NCBI GenBank assembly: GCA_965214955.1
Contig: CBDCCU010000003.1
Span: 185,614 to 249,613 of the forward strand
From: Aliikangiella sp965214955
GTDB taxonomy: Bacteria > Pseudomonadota > Gammaproteobacteria > Enterobacterales > Kangiellaceae
DNA length: 64,000 nt
Direction: 5' to 3'
Within the stretch, counting starts at the first letter, position 1; each line of letters begins with the position of its first letter. The position numbers and the translations under genes were made by a program. The notes beneath the pieces were generated by a model. It was given only the letters and a program-made list of their open reading frames with translations. It had not been told where the DNA came from and did not search any database. This document shows positions 35,540 through 44,603 of the stretch, one piece after another.

Positions 35540-36172
35540 TTAAGTCACACAGTCTGAATGCATATTCTGCCTCTCCTTTTTGGTAGTAATATCAATATCG
35601 CATTCCAGCTCCCACTTATTCGAAATTGGAAACTCATAACTCAGTAGAGCATCGAGTAATGCCCTAGGTTCACGCTTCACCAAAAGCATATGTCGGTGCT
35701 GTGGCCTCATGAAATCATTATTTGTTGCATGTTCTATAAATGTGAGTAAACTATCGAAATATCCTGATACATTCAATATGCCACAAGGTTTATTATGAAA
35801 GCCTAGCTGATTCCATGTGAGCACTTCAAATAATTCCTCAATAGTGCCAAGCCCGCCAGGCAAAGCTATGAATCCATCCGAATACTGAGCCATACGAGTT
35901 TTTCGCTCATGCATTGTTTCAACAACCTCTAACTTAGTCAGGTTAGTACAAGGAGGTTCCTTATTTTGGAGATGCTTAGGAATTACTCCTATCACTTCAC
36001 CACCACCTCTAATGACAGTGTCAGCAATCTCTCCCATTAAACCTATACTCGCGCCACCGTATACTAAACCAATCCCCTGTTCTAGCATTGCCAACCCCAT
36101 TTCTCTAGCAAAGTACTCGTAATCTGGTAGACGTCCTAAACTAGAACCACAATATACACAGATTCTCTTCAT
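35540..36172 (-). CDS. LOG family nucleotide 5'-monophosphate phosphoribohydrolase
   Basis: 210 residues with the full LOG signature: VYCGSSLG at the start, VYGGASIGLMG (37-47), MHERK (87-91) and PGGLGTIEE (105-113). LOG enzymes cleave the N-glycosidic bond of AMP or modified AMP, releasing the base and ribose 5-phosphate; some make cytokinins. It is the last gene of a four-gene operon, 5 bp after the sulfotransferase-like gene. In that context it may release or trim a nucleotide intermediate. Confidence 0.88.
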   Translation of the reverse strand: MKRICVYCGSSLGRLPDYEYFAREMGLAMLEQGIGLVYGGASIGLMGEIADTVIRGGGEVIGVIPKHLQNKEPPCTNLTKLEVVETMHERKTRMAQYSDGFIALPGGLGTIEELFEVLTWNQLGFHNKPCGILNVSGYFDSLLTFIEHATNNDFMRPQHRHMLLVKREPRALLDALLSYEFPISNKWELECDIDITTKKERQNMHSDCVT

Positions 36173-36177
36173 TGTGA

Positions 36178-37503
36178 TTACTCCAAATTTAGTTTAACTT
36201 TAATTTTATCTATGTGATCGAAAATTGCCTCAAACCCTTTCCAATAATTACGAATTTCTTTCAGAAGCATTTCCTTATCTCTAGGGGGAACATCCTCGAA
36301 CGCGCTCACATTGGCATAAGCAAAAATAGGGTTTCGTTCCATGACTGAAAATAATGCGGCATTTTGTTCTTCAAGAATTCCCATTAATGAATTCCAGTTT
36401 TTGGGTCTGACATACGAATTCGAAAATACATCTCCGATATACTTGGTAACAAGCACATTAAATAATCCATTAGGTCCTTGCAAAATATTTGGGAGCTGGC
36501 CCGGCTCTATCGGCATTTCAAATGGCCTCTGTAGCTCGGTGCTTGATAATGCCCGGCTCATATAAACAATCGCCTCTTCAGCTATGTTTGCCGTAGCAAT
36601 GTCGATTGGAACTAAAGACTCTTTCACATGGGACTTTGTTAGTCCAATAGCAGCAGAGACTCGATTTCGTACTTCTGAACTTGAACGAAAAAGACTTGCA
36701 TCGATTATTTGTACTTTATTTTCGTCAACAAAATTCATAAACTCACTGACGTTAAGTGCACAAGCTCTTACGAAGCCAAACGGATCCCCTGTGATAAACT
36801 CTTGTGGGCTTTTATGCGAGATAAGCCCCATGCCCAACTCTGGATGAGTTAACTTCAATAACCTATCAGATACGCTGTAATCTTTCGTTTTCAACATATA
36901 GTTTTGTAGACCCTTCCAGCTTTCAAAACCTTGTGCTTGTGAAAACTCCGCAAGAACATGCTTTGTTGACTCCGCGCAACTACCCCCCAAATCCTTGGCA
37001 CTAATATCGACTCCGTGTGGTAGCAGTTTTTTCGCAACTCTCTCTCTAGCTTCTTCATTATTCATGAGCATTTCTAAATGAATGTAGGCTCTGCATGCTA
37101 TTCCTAGACTTTCGTCATCTATTAGCAATTTGCGTAACAGGGACTCTATTACTAACGACGGATCCCGTTGTGTTATCAACACAGAGTCAACTCTTTGAGC
37201 AAGCTCCTGATAATCAGACCATTCTAAACAAGCAGCGTGCTCCATTACATAAAGATTTGCTCGCATATTAGTATATTTTGACGCGAGACTCTCTTCTGCC
37301 TGCACAATATGATTTACAAATGGCTCTCCGATTGGAAGATCGATAGAAGGTGCAACAACGCATTCATCACACGACTCTCCCAGAACTCGCGCTGTTATGT
37401 TCGAGCCGGATCTTGGTGTTGATAGCTGCAATACAACATTTGACTTTTTAACCATTTGATTTTTTTCCGAACCGCTTTCTTGGTAATTTGTCTGAACTAA
37501 CAT
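36178..37503 (-). CDS. P-loop sulfotransferase-like protein
   Basis: 441 residues. VVLQLSTPRSGSN near the N-terminus (PRSGSN at 30-35) matches the 5'-phosphosulfate loop of PAPS-dependent sulfotransferases, and VLITQRDPSLVIESLLRK (RDP at 112-114) fits the 3'-phosphate binding motif. The protein is longer than simple sulfotransferases; the C-terminal 200 residues are unassigned. AGGAG stands 10 nt before the chosen ATG. Third gene of the operon, 13 bp after the dikinase ATP-binding gene. Substrate unknown; loss of activity cannot be excluded. Confidence 0.65.
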   Translation of the reverse strand: MLVQTNYQESGSEKNQMVKKSNVVLQLSTPRSGSNITARVLGESCDECVVAPSIDLPIGEPFVNHIVQAEESLASKYTNMRANLYVMEHAACLEWSDYQELAQRVDSVLITQRDPSLVIESLLRKLLIDDESLGIACRAYIHLEMLMNNEEARERVAKKLLPHGVDISAKDLGGSCAESTKHVLAEFSQAQGFESWKGLQNYMLKTKDYSVSDRLLKLTHPELGMGLISHKSPQEFITGDPFGFVRACALNVSEFMNFVDENKVQIIDASLFRSSSEVRNRVSAAIGLTKSHVKESLVPIDIATANIAEEAIVYMSRALSSTELQRPFEMPIEPGQLPNILQGPNGLFNVLVTKYIGDVFSNSYVRPKNWNSLMGILEEQNAALFSVMERNPIFAYANVSAFEDVPPRDKEMLLKEIRNYWKGFEAIFDHIDKIKVKLNLE

Positions 37504-37516
37504 TAAATTGAAACTC

Positions 37517-38332
37517 CTAAGCTGTTACTGGTCTTACTTGAAGAAAGTATAATTCCTTACCATCCCATGCCCATTCAATGTCGACATCACATGCCAGCTT
37601 TCCTTCTGCCAATCTCAATCCGTATATTAATTTTTCAATCGGAAAAGGGATATTATCGAAGCTTTTCGAATAACTATTGGGTATGAACAGTCGCTCCGGG
37701 TTTACGTGTCCAGAAACCAAACTATCTCCGTACCCTTTAACGAATTCAACTAGTGCGTAATCGTCTCCAGACGCAGGGTTTCTTGAAAAGATAACACCCG
37801 ATACTTGCGATTCAACCATTTTCTGAACAATCACATTCACTTTTAAATCAACAAATGATTTCTTCTGCAACATAGTGCAATAAAGAAATGAGCTTTCTGT
37901 ATATGCACTACACCAACACTGCTTTACTGCCTCTAAAATGTTTTCAGATTTAACATTTAAGTAAGATTCAAAGATCCCAGCCCAGGATGCACTCACGCCA
38001 TCTTCCAACGAATTGCTAGAACGCACAGCAAACTTTTCACTACTTTGAACATAGAGGTTTAGTTTTTGCTCATATAGCAAAGGATTGAGATCTATAGAAT
38101 GAATAAATTGCTCTACTTGTTTTTGTTCATTTGCACCAAAACCTAGACTACCAATCAAATCCTCTAGCCCCGATAAATCTTCTTGTGGTAGAAGGCTCAT
38201 TAATTGCTTAGATTGAATAACCAGAAAGTCCGGAACTAGTAATTCCAACTCTTTTAGGAGCATCAGATTTTCAGCTTTTCCTCCCAGCTTTTCGCTAAAA
38301 TCAATTTGCTCTATATCTTCTTGATTCTTCAT
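37517..38332 (-). CDS. PEP-synthase-like ATP-binding subunit
   Basis: 271 residues equal to the N-terminal nucleotide-binding (ATP-grasp) domain of PEP synthase, PPDK and rifampicin phosphotransferase. Signatures: GGKAENLMLLKEL, FAVRSSNSLEDG, VQKMVESQVSGVIFSRNPA, and IEWAWDGKELYFLQVRPVT at the end. In most of these enzymes it is fused to the swivelling histidine domain; here it is a separate gene whose start overlaps the preceding gene by 4 bp (ATGA). The two gene products probably form one enzyme that transfers a phosphate of ATP, through histidine, to a small molecule. Confidence 0.8.
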   Translation of the reverse strand: MKNQEDIEQIDFSEKLGGKAENLMLLKELELLVPDFLVIQSKQLMSLLPQEDLSGLEDLIGSLGFGANEQKQVEQFIHSIDLNPLLYEQKLNLYVQSSEKFAVRSSNSLEDGVSASWAGIFESYLNVKSENILEAVKQCWCSAYTESSFLYCTMLQKKSFVDLKVNVIVQKMVESQVSGVIFSRNPASGDDYALVEFVKGYGDSLVSGHVNPERLFIPNSYSKSFDNIPFPIEKLIYGLRLAEGKLACDVDIEWAWDGKELYFLQVRPVTA

Positions 38333-39726
38333 TCTACGACTCTAACTTTCTCAGAGTCACAGTCAACTTCAATAAGCATTCCATCCTCCACTGTGCTTAA
38401 AAGGTCTTTAACACCAATTAAACAAGGTTTACCAAGCTCTCTTGCGAGTATTGCCGCATGGCAAAGTATGCCGCCTTTTTCAGTAATAAAGGCGCCCGCC
38501 TTAATCATGAGCGGTAAATAGTTTGGATCCGTCATACTACAAACTAAAATCTCTCCATGTGAAAAATCTTTCGTGGAGCTTGGATCCAATACCACTCTAG
38601 CTTTCCCTTTATAAGTACCACTCGAAGCGCGTGTTCCACTGAGCTCTGACTGTTTTGTTTCACCACTAAACTCTGCAATGAAATCCTCTGCATCTTTTTG
38701 GTTAACTCGCCTTATCTCTTTACTGGATATATGTATTACCGTTTGATTATGTGGCTGCAGCGAACTCTTAAGTACTTTCCCTATACCAACTAACTCAACC
38801 TGAGGGGCTATCAGATCAACATATTTTCCTATGCCTTGACTCGTGAAGAATTTATCAAAAGCTTCTCTAAGTCGATAAAACGCGTTGTTCGAAGCTTCTA
38901 CTCTCTGCAAACGATGTTGCGAAAATTCCTGTGCTAAAGCAACAAGTTTCTCAAATCGCTTTCCGCCACTTCCCTGAGGTTCAGAGGAACCAATCTTGGA
39001 TGTTTTGTCAGGTATATCTTCAATCATTTTCATAATCGTATCCTTTGAAAACGATTGACCTCTGAATTGGTAAAATCCTAAGTGACCGTACTGCTTTGCA
39101 ACTTCATCAACAGCTTTGTGTAATAATTGACCGGTCAAATTACTTTTTTTAATCACTCTTAATCGCTTGATCATCGAAAGTGCTTCCGTGTTATGACTCG
39201 CATCAAATATCTTATCTAATTCGATACCTTTACCGCTATCACCTAACTCATCTCGCATCTCTTCTTCAATCGCGTCAGATAGCGCTCGATCAAAATCGAA
39301 CAAAACATGTAAATCTGCTAAGTGTTCAAATAGATTTTGAAAGGCAACACTATCACCATTTTCCAGAAACATCTGTACAAACCCATCCAATTGCTCTATC
39401 AATTTAACTTGGCGCTTACGTATAGCGTCATAATATCCAAATTTATCTTGACGCAATTTCTGACGGTGAAATTCTACATACTTTAAGAAAACCTCTTCAG
39501 AAATATAAGCATCCTTACCCACGCGTAAAATATCAGCCGGCTTTGCAGTAATTTCATACTTCGCGTACCTTTCGTTGCTTTTTGACGCATCAAAAAAAAG
39601 TGTACCGATATTTTCTCGATCCCATGTACCAATTTTCCGCCAGCAAATGCCTTTAATACCTTCTTTGAATTCTTGTTTGGATAGTTCAAGAAGCGCTTCT
39701 CTTATTTTGCTTTTTGGTCGTTCCAT
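38329..39726 (-). CDS. PEP-utilising swivelling-domain subunit
   Basis: 465 residues. The C-terminal 110 residues are the phosphohistidine domain (LSGTRASSGTYKGKARVVLD and GGILCHAAILARELGKPCL, with the phosphorylated histidine at about 423). The N-terminal 350 residues are helical and may hold the acceptor-substrate domain; they lack the PEP/pyruvate TIM barrel of true PEP synthase, so the acceptor is probably something else. First gene of the operon, with 730 bp of non-coding DNA upstream that presumably contains its promoter. Confidence 0.75.
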   Translation of the reverse strand: MERPKSKIREALLELSKQEFKEGIKGICWRKIGTWDRENIGTLFFDASKSNERYAKYEITAKPADILRVGKDAYISEEVFLKYVEFHRQKLRQDKFGYYDAIRKRQVKLIEQLDGFVQMFLENGDSVAFQNLFEHLADLHVLFDFDRALSDAIEEEMRDELGDSGKGIELDKIFDASHNTEALSMIKRLRVIKKSNLTGQLLHKAVDEVAKQYGHLGFYQFRGQSFSKDTIMKMIEDIPDKTSKIGSSEPQGSGGKRFEKLVALAQEFSQHRLQRVEASNNAFYRLREAFDKFFTSQGIGKYVDLIAPQVELVGIGKVLKSSLQPHNQTVIHISSKEIRRVNQKDAEDFIAEFSGETKQSELSGTRASSGTYKGKARVVLDPSSTKDFSHGEILVCSMTDPNYLPLMIKAGAFITEKGGILCHAAILARELGKPCLIGVKDLLSTVEDGMLIEVDCDSEKVRVVE

Positions 39727-40460
39727 TATTATTCCTATAACTACGCATGTAATCTAATTTAAAATTAGTTGATATCCTAGTTATAATTTTACCGCAAAGA
39801 ATTTAGATGTCCTGAAACGAAAGTGAAACATTTCAGAAATATGAAAAAAATCTCTTAATTTTTAAACTACATTTTTTCCGAAAATATTCATAACTCACAA
39901 TACTCTTCATTCCCACTGAAAGAGTATATCCATGATTCCTTAGCCTTCGTTATTTGCGATTTAATCTAACTGTGCTTTACTGCCTATATAAATAGATCTC
40001 AATGGGGCCCTTCTGGTGCATCGTAAAAATATAGATAAACTGGGCAGAGCGTAGAGACATTTAAGCCGAAAGAAATATTTTGGAAGAAATTCTAAAAAAA
40101 ACCCCTTCAATCCTATAAAGCGATTAAACCTTTTAAGACAAGGAGTTAATGCATCCTCGAAGGACAGCTTCAAACCGTCTCGCCTGCAAAGTCGGGAGTA
40201 ATTTAATTACAAGCGATTGATACTAATAGATAGAATTGAATCTCTCTAATTAAGTTAATTGCCAACGTTTACTATTTACACTTCCGCACCGCCCATAAAA
40301 TGTACAATAGCTTGCCCCAAATTCCCCTAGGAGTTACTTAAACACCAAACTTACAAGGAAAGTGCAGGCGGACCGACAGTTTGAGACCCATAAACACTAT
40401 TTTAAAAATGCATTGCTTTGTCGCTTTTTTAATAACTCCTAGACATTGTCCTTAAATCAC
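39727..40460. other. 734-bp non-coding region with att-like and palindromic sequences
   Basis: Separates the dikinase operon from the phospholipase-like operon. It holds the att-like remnant at 40160-40232 and a long-range inverted repeat, CTAGGAGTTA (40327-40336) and TAACTCCTAG (40433-40442), enclosing about 96 bp. A 70-codon frame at 39961-40173 (minus) runs through the att-like sequence and is probably not a gene. Confidence 0.5.
40160..40232 (-). repeat. degenerate tRNA-3'-like attachment site and flank
   Basis: On the minus strand GACGG-TTTGAAG-CTGTC forms a T-arm-like hairpin, followed by a possible acceptor strand. On its other side, TTACAAGCGATTGATACTAA and six more bases (40207-40232) match 34209-34234 at 21 of 26 positions. 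The same order and orientation as at 34.14-34.23 kb suggests a second, decayed att site, so 34.2-40.2 kb may be one inserted unit. Confidence 0.4.
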
Positions 40461-42233
40461 TTACGCTGCAAGTGCAGTGTATCGATTAATTGGCTCGACC
40501 GGCAATCGCATTGGTTTCGATATCCCAAACGTATTAGACAAATCATTAACCATATCCTCATACAATTTCAAGGCTCTTAAGTAGTGTCGTTTTTCAATAG
40601 CATTTAAGGCGGGTTTTAAATAGTCGTTATAAATCCCTTTGTAAACAGTCTGCGAATCTGCTTCTTGATTAATTTTTAGCACAATTTCTTTCGCAACAAC
40701 ATAATATTCCCGTATCAAGAAAATTCCATTGCCTCGATTGATAACATAAGTATCTCGAAAAGTTCGAAGCAATTCTAATTCGTAACGAGAATCAATCCCC
40801 CCAATCGAGGTAAGTGTGGCACCCGTAATAAAACACCAATCTCCGCCTCCATCTCGTCCCTCACCACCGGTATCATGGTCTTGTTCTGATGATTCATTGT
40901 GTTCGCCCGACTCAGCGGAGGCATCCGAATCACCGCCCAAAAAATCTCCCACGGCATCTACTGCATCCCCAATAGCATCGCCAACTCCACCAATAAAGTC
41001 TCCGATTGCTTCCGCAGCTCCGCCAATAAAGTCTCCAACTGCTTCTGCAGCTCCACCAATAAAGTCTCCAACTGCTTCCGCAGCTCCACCAACAAAATCG
41101 CCAACAGTATCTAAGCCATTACTGATTGCGCTACCTAGATCACTAACAAAATCGCCGACGGTGTCCACTATAGCAGCGCCAAACTCTATCGCTTTTCCCG
41201 CAATATAGCCAACAGCCAGCCCCACAGCACCAGTCACCGCCATTGCAGCTCCACCAACGATTCCGATAACAGCTCGTGTAACACCTACCGCCGCTGATAA
41301 CACCTTATCAACGCCTCTTAAGACGTATCCAATACCTTTCCCTAATACTCCCATATTGCGTTCAGCGGCTCCTGCCAGTCCGGTTAATGCTCCGCTAATT
41401 ATGTTAGTTATGAACCCCACTCCCGCCGAAAGCGCTCGAATTCCAATCAATACAGTATGACTTGTGGTAATAGCCGAGGCCCATGCCAGGTCGGTAGAAA
41501 ATGTTTTTAGTCCTTCTTTACTACTATAAAATCCATTTGACAATCCTTTGAGCATATTAGACCAGCTGTTCCCAATAAGCCTTGCATCCGCTACTATCGA
41601 GTCTATTTGAAAGAGATGGTTCGTAGACGTTACCTTTTGTGCCCAATCTAATGGCGTTTCATCACCGCCAAGATTATATTTACTATATATTGATCCATAT
41701 TCCTCATCATGGACCCAAGCAGCTGTATCTACGGGGGTAATAGCGTCAGTTCCCACAAAATAACCGTCCTTGTCCATTTTAAAAGGGCCTAGTCGTTCCC
41801 CATAAAAAGGAGTTCCCCATTTAACAGTCAATAAATCAGGTGCTTTTGAAATAGAAGTAGGGATCTTTTTAGAAGACTTCCTATAGCCAAGACCCACTGA
41901 ACTGACTTTTCCTTTAGTTCCCCCTTTATTTCGGGGTGGTACTGCTTTTATGTCAGACTGGCTGCCCCTTGCCACTTTCTTATCATTTAATAAGCCATCA
42001 TGATTCGTTATTATTTGTTTCAAATCATCTTTAAGGTATTGACGGCTCAAGAGAGCAGTTCCCTTAGAGCGTTTTCGAGCCGGAGTAATTTTATCCCTTA
42101 ACCTATTAGCATAGTGTTTATATCGACGAAAACTTTCGATAGATTTAACTTCATTTGAAATAGTTTCAAACGAATTGGTTTCTACTTCTTGAACCCAACC
42201 TCGTTGAAGAAGACTCGCGCTAACAAGACTCAT
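40461..42233 (-). CDS. phospholipase-A2-like, glycine/alanine-repeat, CFI-box protein
   Basis: 590 residues in four parts. Basic N-terminus (1-130). A region with WGTPFYGERLGPFKM and DTAAWVHDEEY (169-179), which matches the Asp-x-Ala-Ala-x-x-His-Asp-x-x-Tyr core of phospholipase A2-like domains of the parvovirus VP1 kind. A hydrophobic and then repetitive region: small-residue helices (about 255-350) and near-exact copies of GGAAEAVGDFI (381-434). After an acidic Gly/Asp/Ser linker, a CFI-box domain: CFITGATLTSIGG (467-479), LLRTFRDTYVINRGNG and YYVVAKEI. No signal peptide. Start overlaps the previous gene by 4 bp. It may be a membrane-attacking effector; activity is inference. Confidence 0.6.
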   Translation of the reverse strand: MSLVSASLLQRGWVQEVETNSFETISNEVKSIESFRRYKHYANRLRDKITPARKRSKGTALLSRQYLKDDLKQIITNHDGLLNDKKVARGSQSDIKAVPPRNKGGTKGKVSSVGLGYRKSSKKIPTSISKAPDLLTVKWGTPFYGERLGPFKMDKDGYFVGTDAITPVDTAAWVHDEEYGSIYSKYNLGGDETPLDWAQKVTSTNHLFQIDSIVADARLIGNSWSNMLKGLSNGFYSSKEGLKTFSTDLAWASAITTSHTVLIGIRALSAGVGFITNIISGALTGLAGAAERNMGVLGKGIGYVLRGVDKVLSAAVGVTRAVIGIVGGAAMAVTGAVGLAVGYIAGKAIEFGAAIVDTVGDFVSDLGSAISNGLDTVGDFVGGAAEAVGDFIGGAAEAVGDFIGGAAEAIGDFIGGVGDAIGDAVDAVGDFLGGDSDASAESGEHNESSEQDHDTGGEGRDGGGDWCFITGATLTSIGGIDSRYELELLRTFRDTYVINRGNGIFLIREYYVVAKEIVLKINQEADSQTVYKGIYNDYLKPALNAIEKRHYLRALKLYEDMVNDLSNTFGISKPMRLPVEPINRYTALAA

Positions 42234-42916
42234 AACATACCACTCCCTTTAAACCAATGAGTTAAGGCCTCTTCCTCCCCTTTTCTTCGACTAGAAATGT
42301 AATCTTGAACTTCAGTAGAGGTCATTGCAAAAGAGGAAGAATATGCTGTAACAGGGGTACTCCAATCTGATACATTGGGACCGCTCAACACATCGTCGGG
42401 AACCCCACCCCTAGGCATCTCCCATCTCAATAAATATTTTTTCGCTCCCGATGGATAACTAATATCATGAAAAGCCTGTTCTAACGCTGCAGGATTTGCT
42501 AAAACAGCTAATCTTCCCTGCTCATCAGTTCGAGCGAAGACTAGATTGTGGCCATCGTTTTTCGCCACTTGCCAATAAAAACTAATGGCCATCTTAATTT
42601 GATCTACATCCATGCGGGTTACACTAGCGGGCGCTCTAGGCCTTGTCATAGTTGTAAACAAACTTGACCAAGGTGAATAGTTTTGTCCATCAGTTGCTCT
42701 AATCGAAAATGTGATTAAGGATTGGCTAGGGAGATCTGTGACCCAAGCGCCAGATCTAAAATCGTCTATAGTTTCATCATTTGCCTTTAGCTCAAAAACT
42801 AAATCAGCATTAACTGATTCAAAAAAAAGTCTTATCTGGCCATCTGTGCGAGAGCGGCCCCGCTCAGTCTCATCGGCACCGAATAGAGACAAATTAGTTG
42901 GAACAGGTATTGTCAT
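42230..42916 (-). CDS. hypothetical protein with a fibronectin-III-like segment
   Basis: About 228 residues from ATG 42916 (MTIPVPTNLSLFG), preferred because it lies 1 bp after the preceding stop; an earlier start at 42952 would overlap that gene by 35 bp. A middle segment (LITFSIRATDGQNYSPWSSL then APASVTRMDVDQIKMAISFY) has the look of fibronectin type III strands. No signal peptide or membrane helix. It sits between the HlyD-like and the phospholipase-like genes with tight spacing on both sides, so it may bind or chaperone the latter. Confidence 0.55.
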   Translation of the reverse strand: MTIPVPTNLSLFGADETERGRSRTDGQIRLFFESVNADLVFELKANDETIDDFRSGAWVTDLPSQSLITFSIRATDGQNYSPWSSLFTTMTRPRAPASVTRMDVDQIKMAISFYWQVAKNDGHNLVFARTDEQGRLAVLANPAALEQAFHDISYPSGAKKYLLRWEMPRGGVPDDVLSGPNVSDWSTPVTAYSSSFAMTSTEVQDYISSRRKGEEEALTHWFKGSGML

Positions 42917-42917
42917 G

Positions 42918-44276
42918 TTAATGAATTTCCAATTGGTCTCTTTGGTAATCAAATTGGTAATTCAAGGGAATAAGATAGTTACCGCTATCATCTTTTGGAT
43001 TTTTAACTTCAATTATCACCTCCCATTCGTCTGAGTCGACGTCATGACCTCGTACAACCTTTATTATTCCATTAATTGACTCGGATTCAGAACCTTCGAA
43101 TAACGTAGCGGTTAATGTCACAAAAGCCCCCGCTCTAATTACTTTTCGACTCATTAATTGACCGACCAAAAAAAGATGCTCGTCATTTTCAATACGTAGA
43201 ACAGGTTCTCCAGCTTCTACAGGTTCTCCTAGATCCTTGTAAATGGCAGTAATCACTCCATTAATAGGCGGAGTTAGATAGGTATGTACAAAGTTGAGTT
43301 GAATAGCTCGAACCTCAGCATCTAGTGATTCCATTTCAAGGGCAAAAATTTTGTCAAGATAAGGAATCCTCAAATTCGTTGATTTTACACTCAGTATTTG
43401 ACTATACAATGCTACTAAAGCCTGATGGTACTGCGCATCGTTCTCAAGCTTCGGATGTGAATAACTATTAATTTTTGTCGTGGTTACTTGTTTGTCGACA
43501 GCTTTTGTTTCCGAAATACTCGAAGAAACCATCTCGCCAGGCCCTGGGCGCCGCCAACCGCCGTCCGCATTAATCACTGGAACTGTACCTGTCATTGGTG
43601 TTACTTGTCGAGATAGTAAGGAATCAGTAGCCTTTTCATAAACATTAGTAGTAATCTCTCCTTCAGATGGCCCGGTTTTCACTGAAAATCCAGAACTTAC
43701 CATGGCTATAGGATTAGAAGAAGTTGCCGTACTTGACCCTGGAATCTGGGTTTCACTAACATTAGTTTTCACTACATCGGTCACCTTATCTTCCTGATAA
43801 GCGGACTCAATGGCACTATGCCGATCTGTAACTGCTTTTAATAAACCTTCTAGGCTCTTAATACTATCTGGAAGGTATTTTTCCATCAGCTGTTTAAGTT
43901 CTTTAATATGCTTGTACTTATCAAAGAAAGAAATTGCGCGTTTCGCAATGGTTTGATCTAAGGAAACTGCTAGCGTTTGATTACGAAGTGAGAAAAGATA
44001 AGGAGGTCTGATTCCATCAGATAACAACTTCGAAATCTCTGTACTATTGTATTTAAAGGTGGCTTCTTTTATGCCTGTGCCCAATTTATCAGCCAAGATA
44101 TCATATACATTAGTAGTAAGATCAAAGAACGAAACACGACTGCCTAATTGACTTAATCCCTTACGTGATTGCTGGTCAAAATTTTGCTGAGCGATAACAC
44201 CCGGCATATTGAAGCCTACGTCAACTGTTTGACAAGCTTGTGCACGAAGAGAGCGAATTTTAACTACATCTGACAT
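42918..44276 (-). CDS. HlyD/lipoyl-like domain protein
   Basis: 452 residues. The C-terminal third has the hairpin pattern of periplasmic adaptor proteins: VHTYLTPPINGVITAIYKDL, GEPVEAGEPVLRIENDEHLF, then a beta-barrel-like stretch (RKVIRAGAFVTLTATLFEG). Classic adaptors start with a membrane helix or lipobox, but none is visible here; the N-terminal 280 residues are polar and unassigned, with Ser/Thr-rich low complexity. So the lipoyl-like domain may serve in assembly or export of a particle rather than in a standard type I pump. Start ATG 44276; 21 bp after the 44298 gene. Confidence 0.6.
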   Translation of the reverse strand: MSDVVKIRSLRAQACQTVDVGFNMPGVIAQQNFDQQSRKGLSQLGSRVSFFDLTTNVYDILADKLGTGIKEATFKYNSTEISKLLSDGIRPPYLFSLRNQTLAVSLDQTIAKRAISFFDKYKHIKELKQLMEKYLPDSIKSLEGLLKAVTDRHSAIESAYQEDKVTDVVKTNVSETQIPGSSTATSSNPIAMVSSGFSVKTGPSEGEITTNVYEKATDSLLSRQVTPMTGTVPVINADGGWRRPGPGEMVSSSISETKAVDKQVTTTKINSYSHPKLENDAQYHQALVALYSQILSVKSTNLRIPYLDKIFALEMESLDAEVRAIQLNFVHTYLTPPINGVITAIYKDLGEPVEAGEPVLRIENDEHLFLVGQLMSRKVIRAGAFVTLTATLFEGSESESINGIIKVVRGHDVDSDEWEVIIEVKNPKDDSGNYLIPLNYQFDYQRDQLEIH

Positions 44277-44297
44277 TTAGTTAACTCCTGTTTTTTG

Positions 44298-44603
44298 TTA
44301 GGCTGTGCCGATTAATGTAATTTCAACACTCGAGTCATGATCTGCTGTCGCATAAACATTAACTAACTGATTAAGGGGGATGACGAAAAACTCTCCTGCA
44401 TTTAATGTTCCTACATTATACTCAGCCGAACCGTCGGCCAATTTATTCGTAAATACATTAATTGGCTCACCCTGTTCATCAACTCTTAACATCAGCACTA
44501 CATTATTATTCAATGCCTTTAAAATTCCAGAGCCTCCAAACAAATAGGTCTTATCTTGTACATCCTTGGATAAAACTTTTTTGATAAACATATTTTTCAT
44601 CAT
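44298..44603 (-). CDS. small beta-rich hypothetical protein
   Basis: 101 residues, no signal peptide, mostly predicted strands (LNNNVVLMLRVDEQGEPINV, EYNVGTLNAGEFFVIPL, VEITLIGTA). It resembles small structural or decoration proteins in general character only. Its ATG shares a base with the stop of the lipoprotein gene (TAATG), so translation is coupled. Function unknown. Confidence 0.55.
   Translation of the reverse strand: MMKNMFIKKVLSKDVQDKTYLFGGSGILKALNNNVVLMLRVDEQGEPINVFTNKLADGSAEYNVGTLNAGEFFVIPLNQLVNVYATADHDSSVEITLIGTA

Noticed and set aside
39961..40173. A 70-codon minus-strand frame in the 39.7-40.5 kb gap
   Set aside because: It runs through the att-like sequence, has no domain character and no good start signal.
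40816..41208. A 130-codon plus-strand frame rich in Pro, Ser, Ala and Lys
   Set aside because: It is the mirror of the repeated GGAAEAVGDFI coding region on the minus strand; the repeats keep several frames open.
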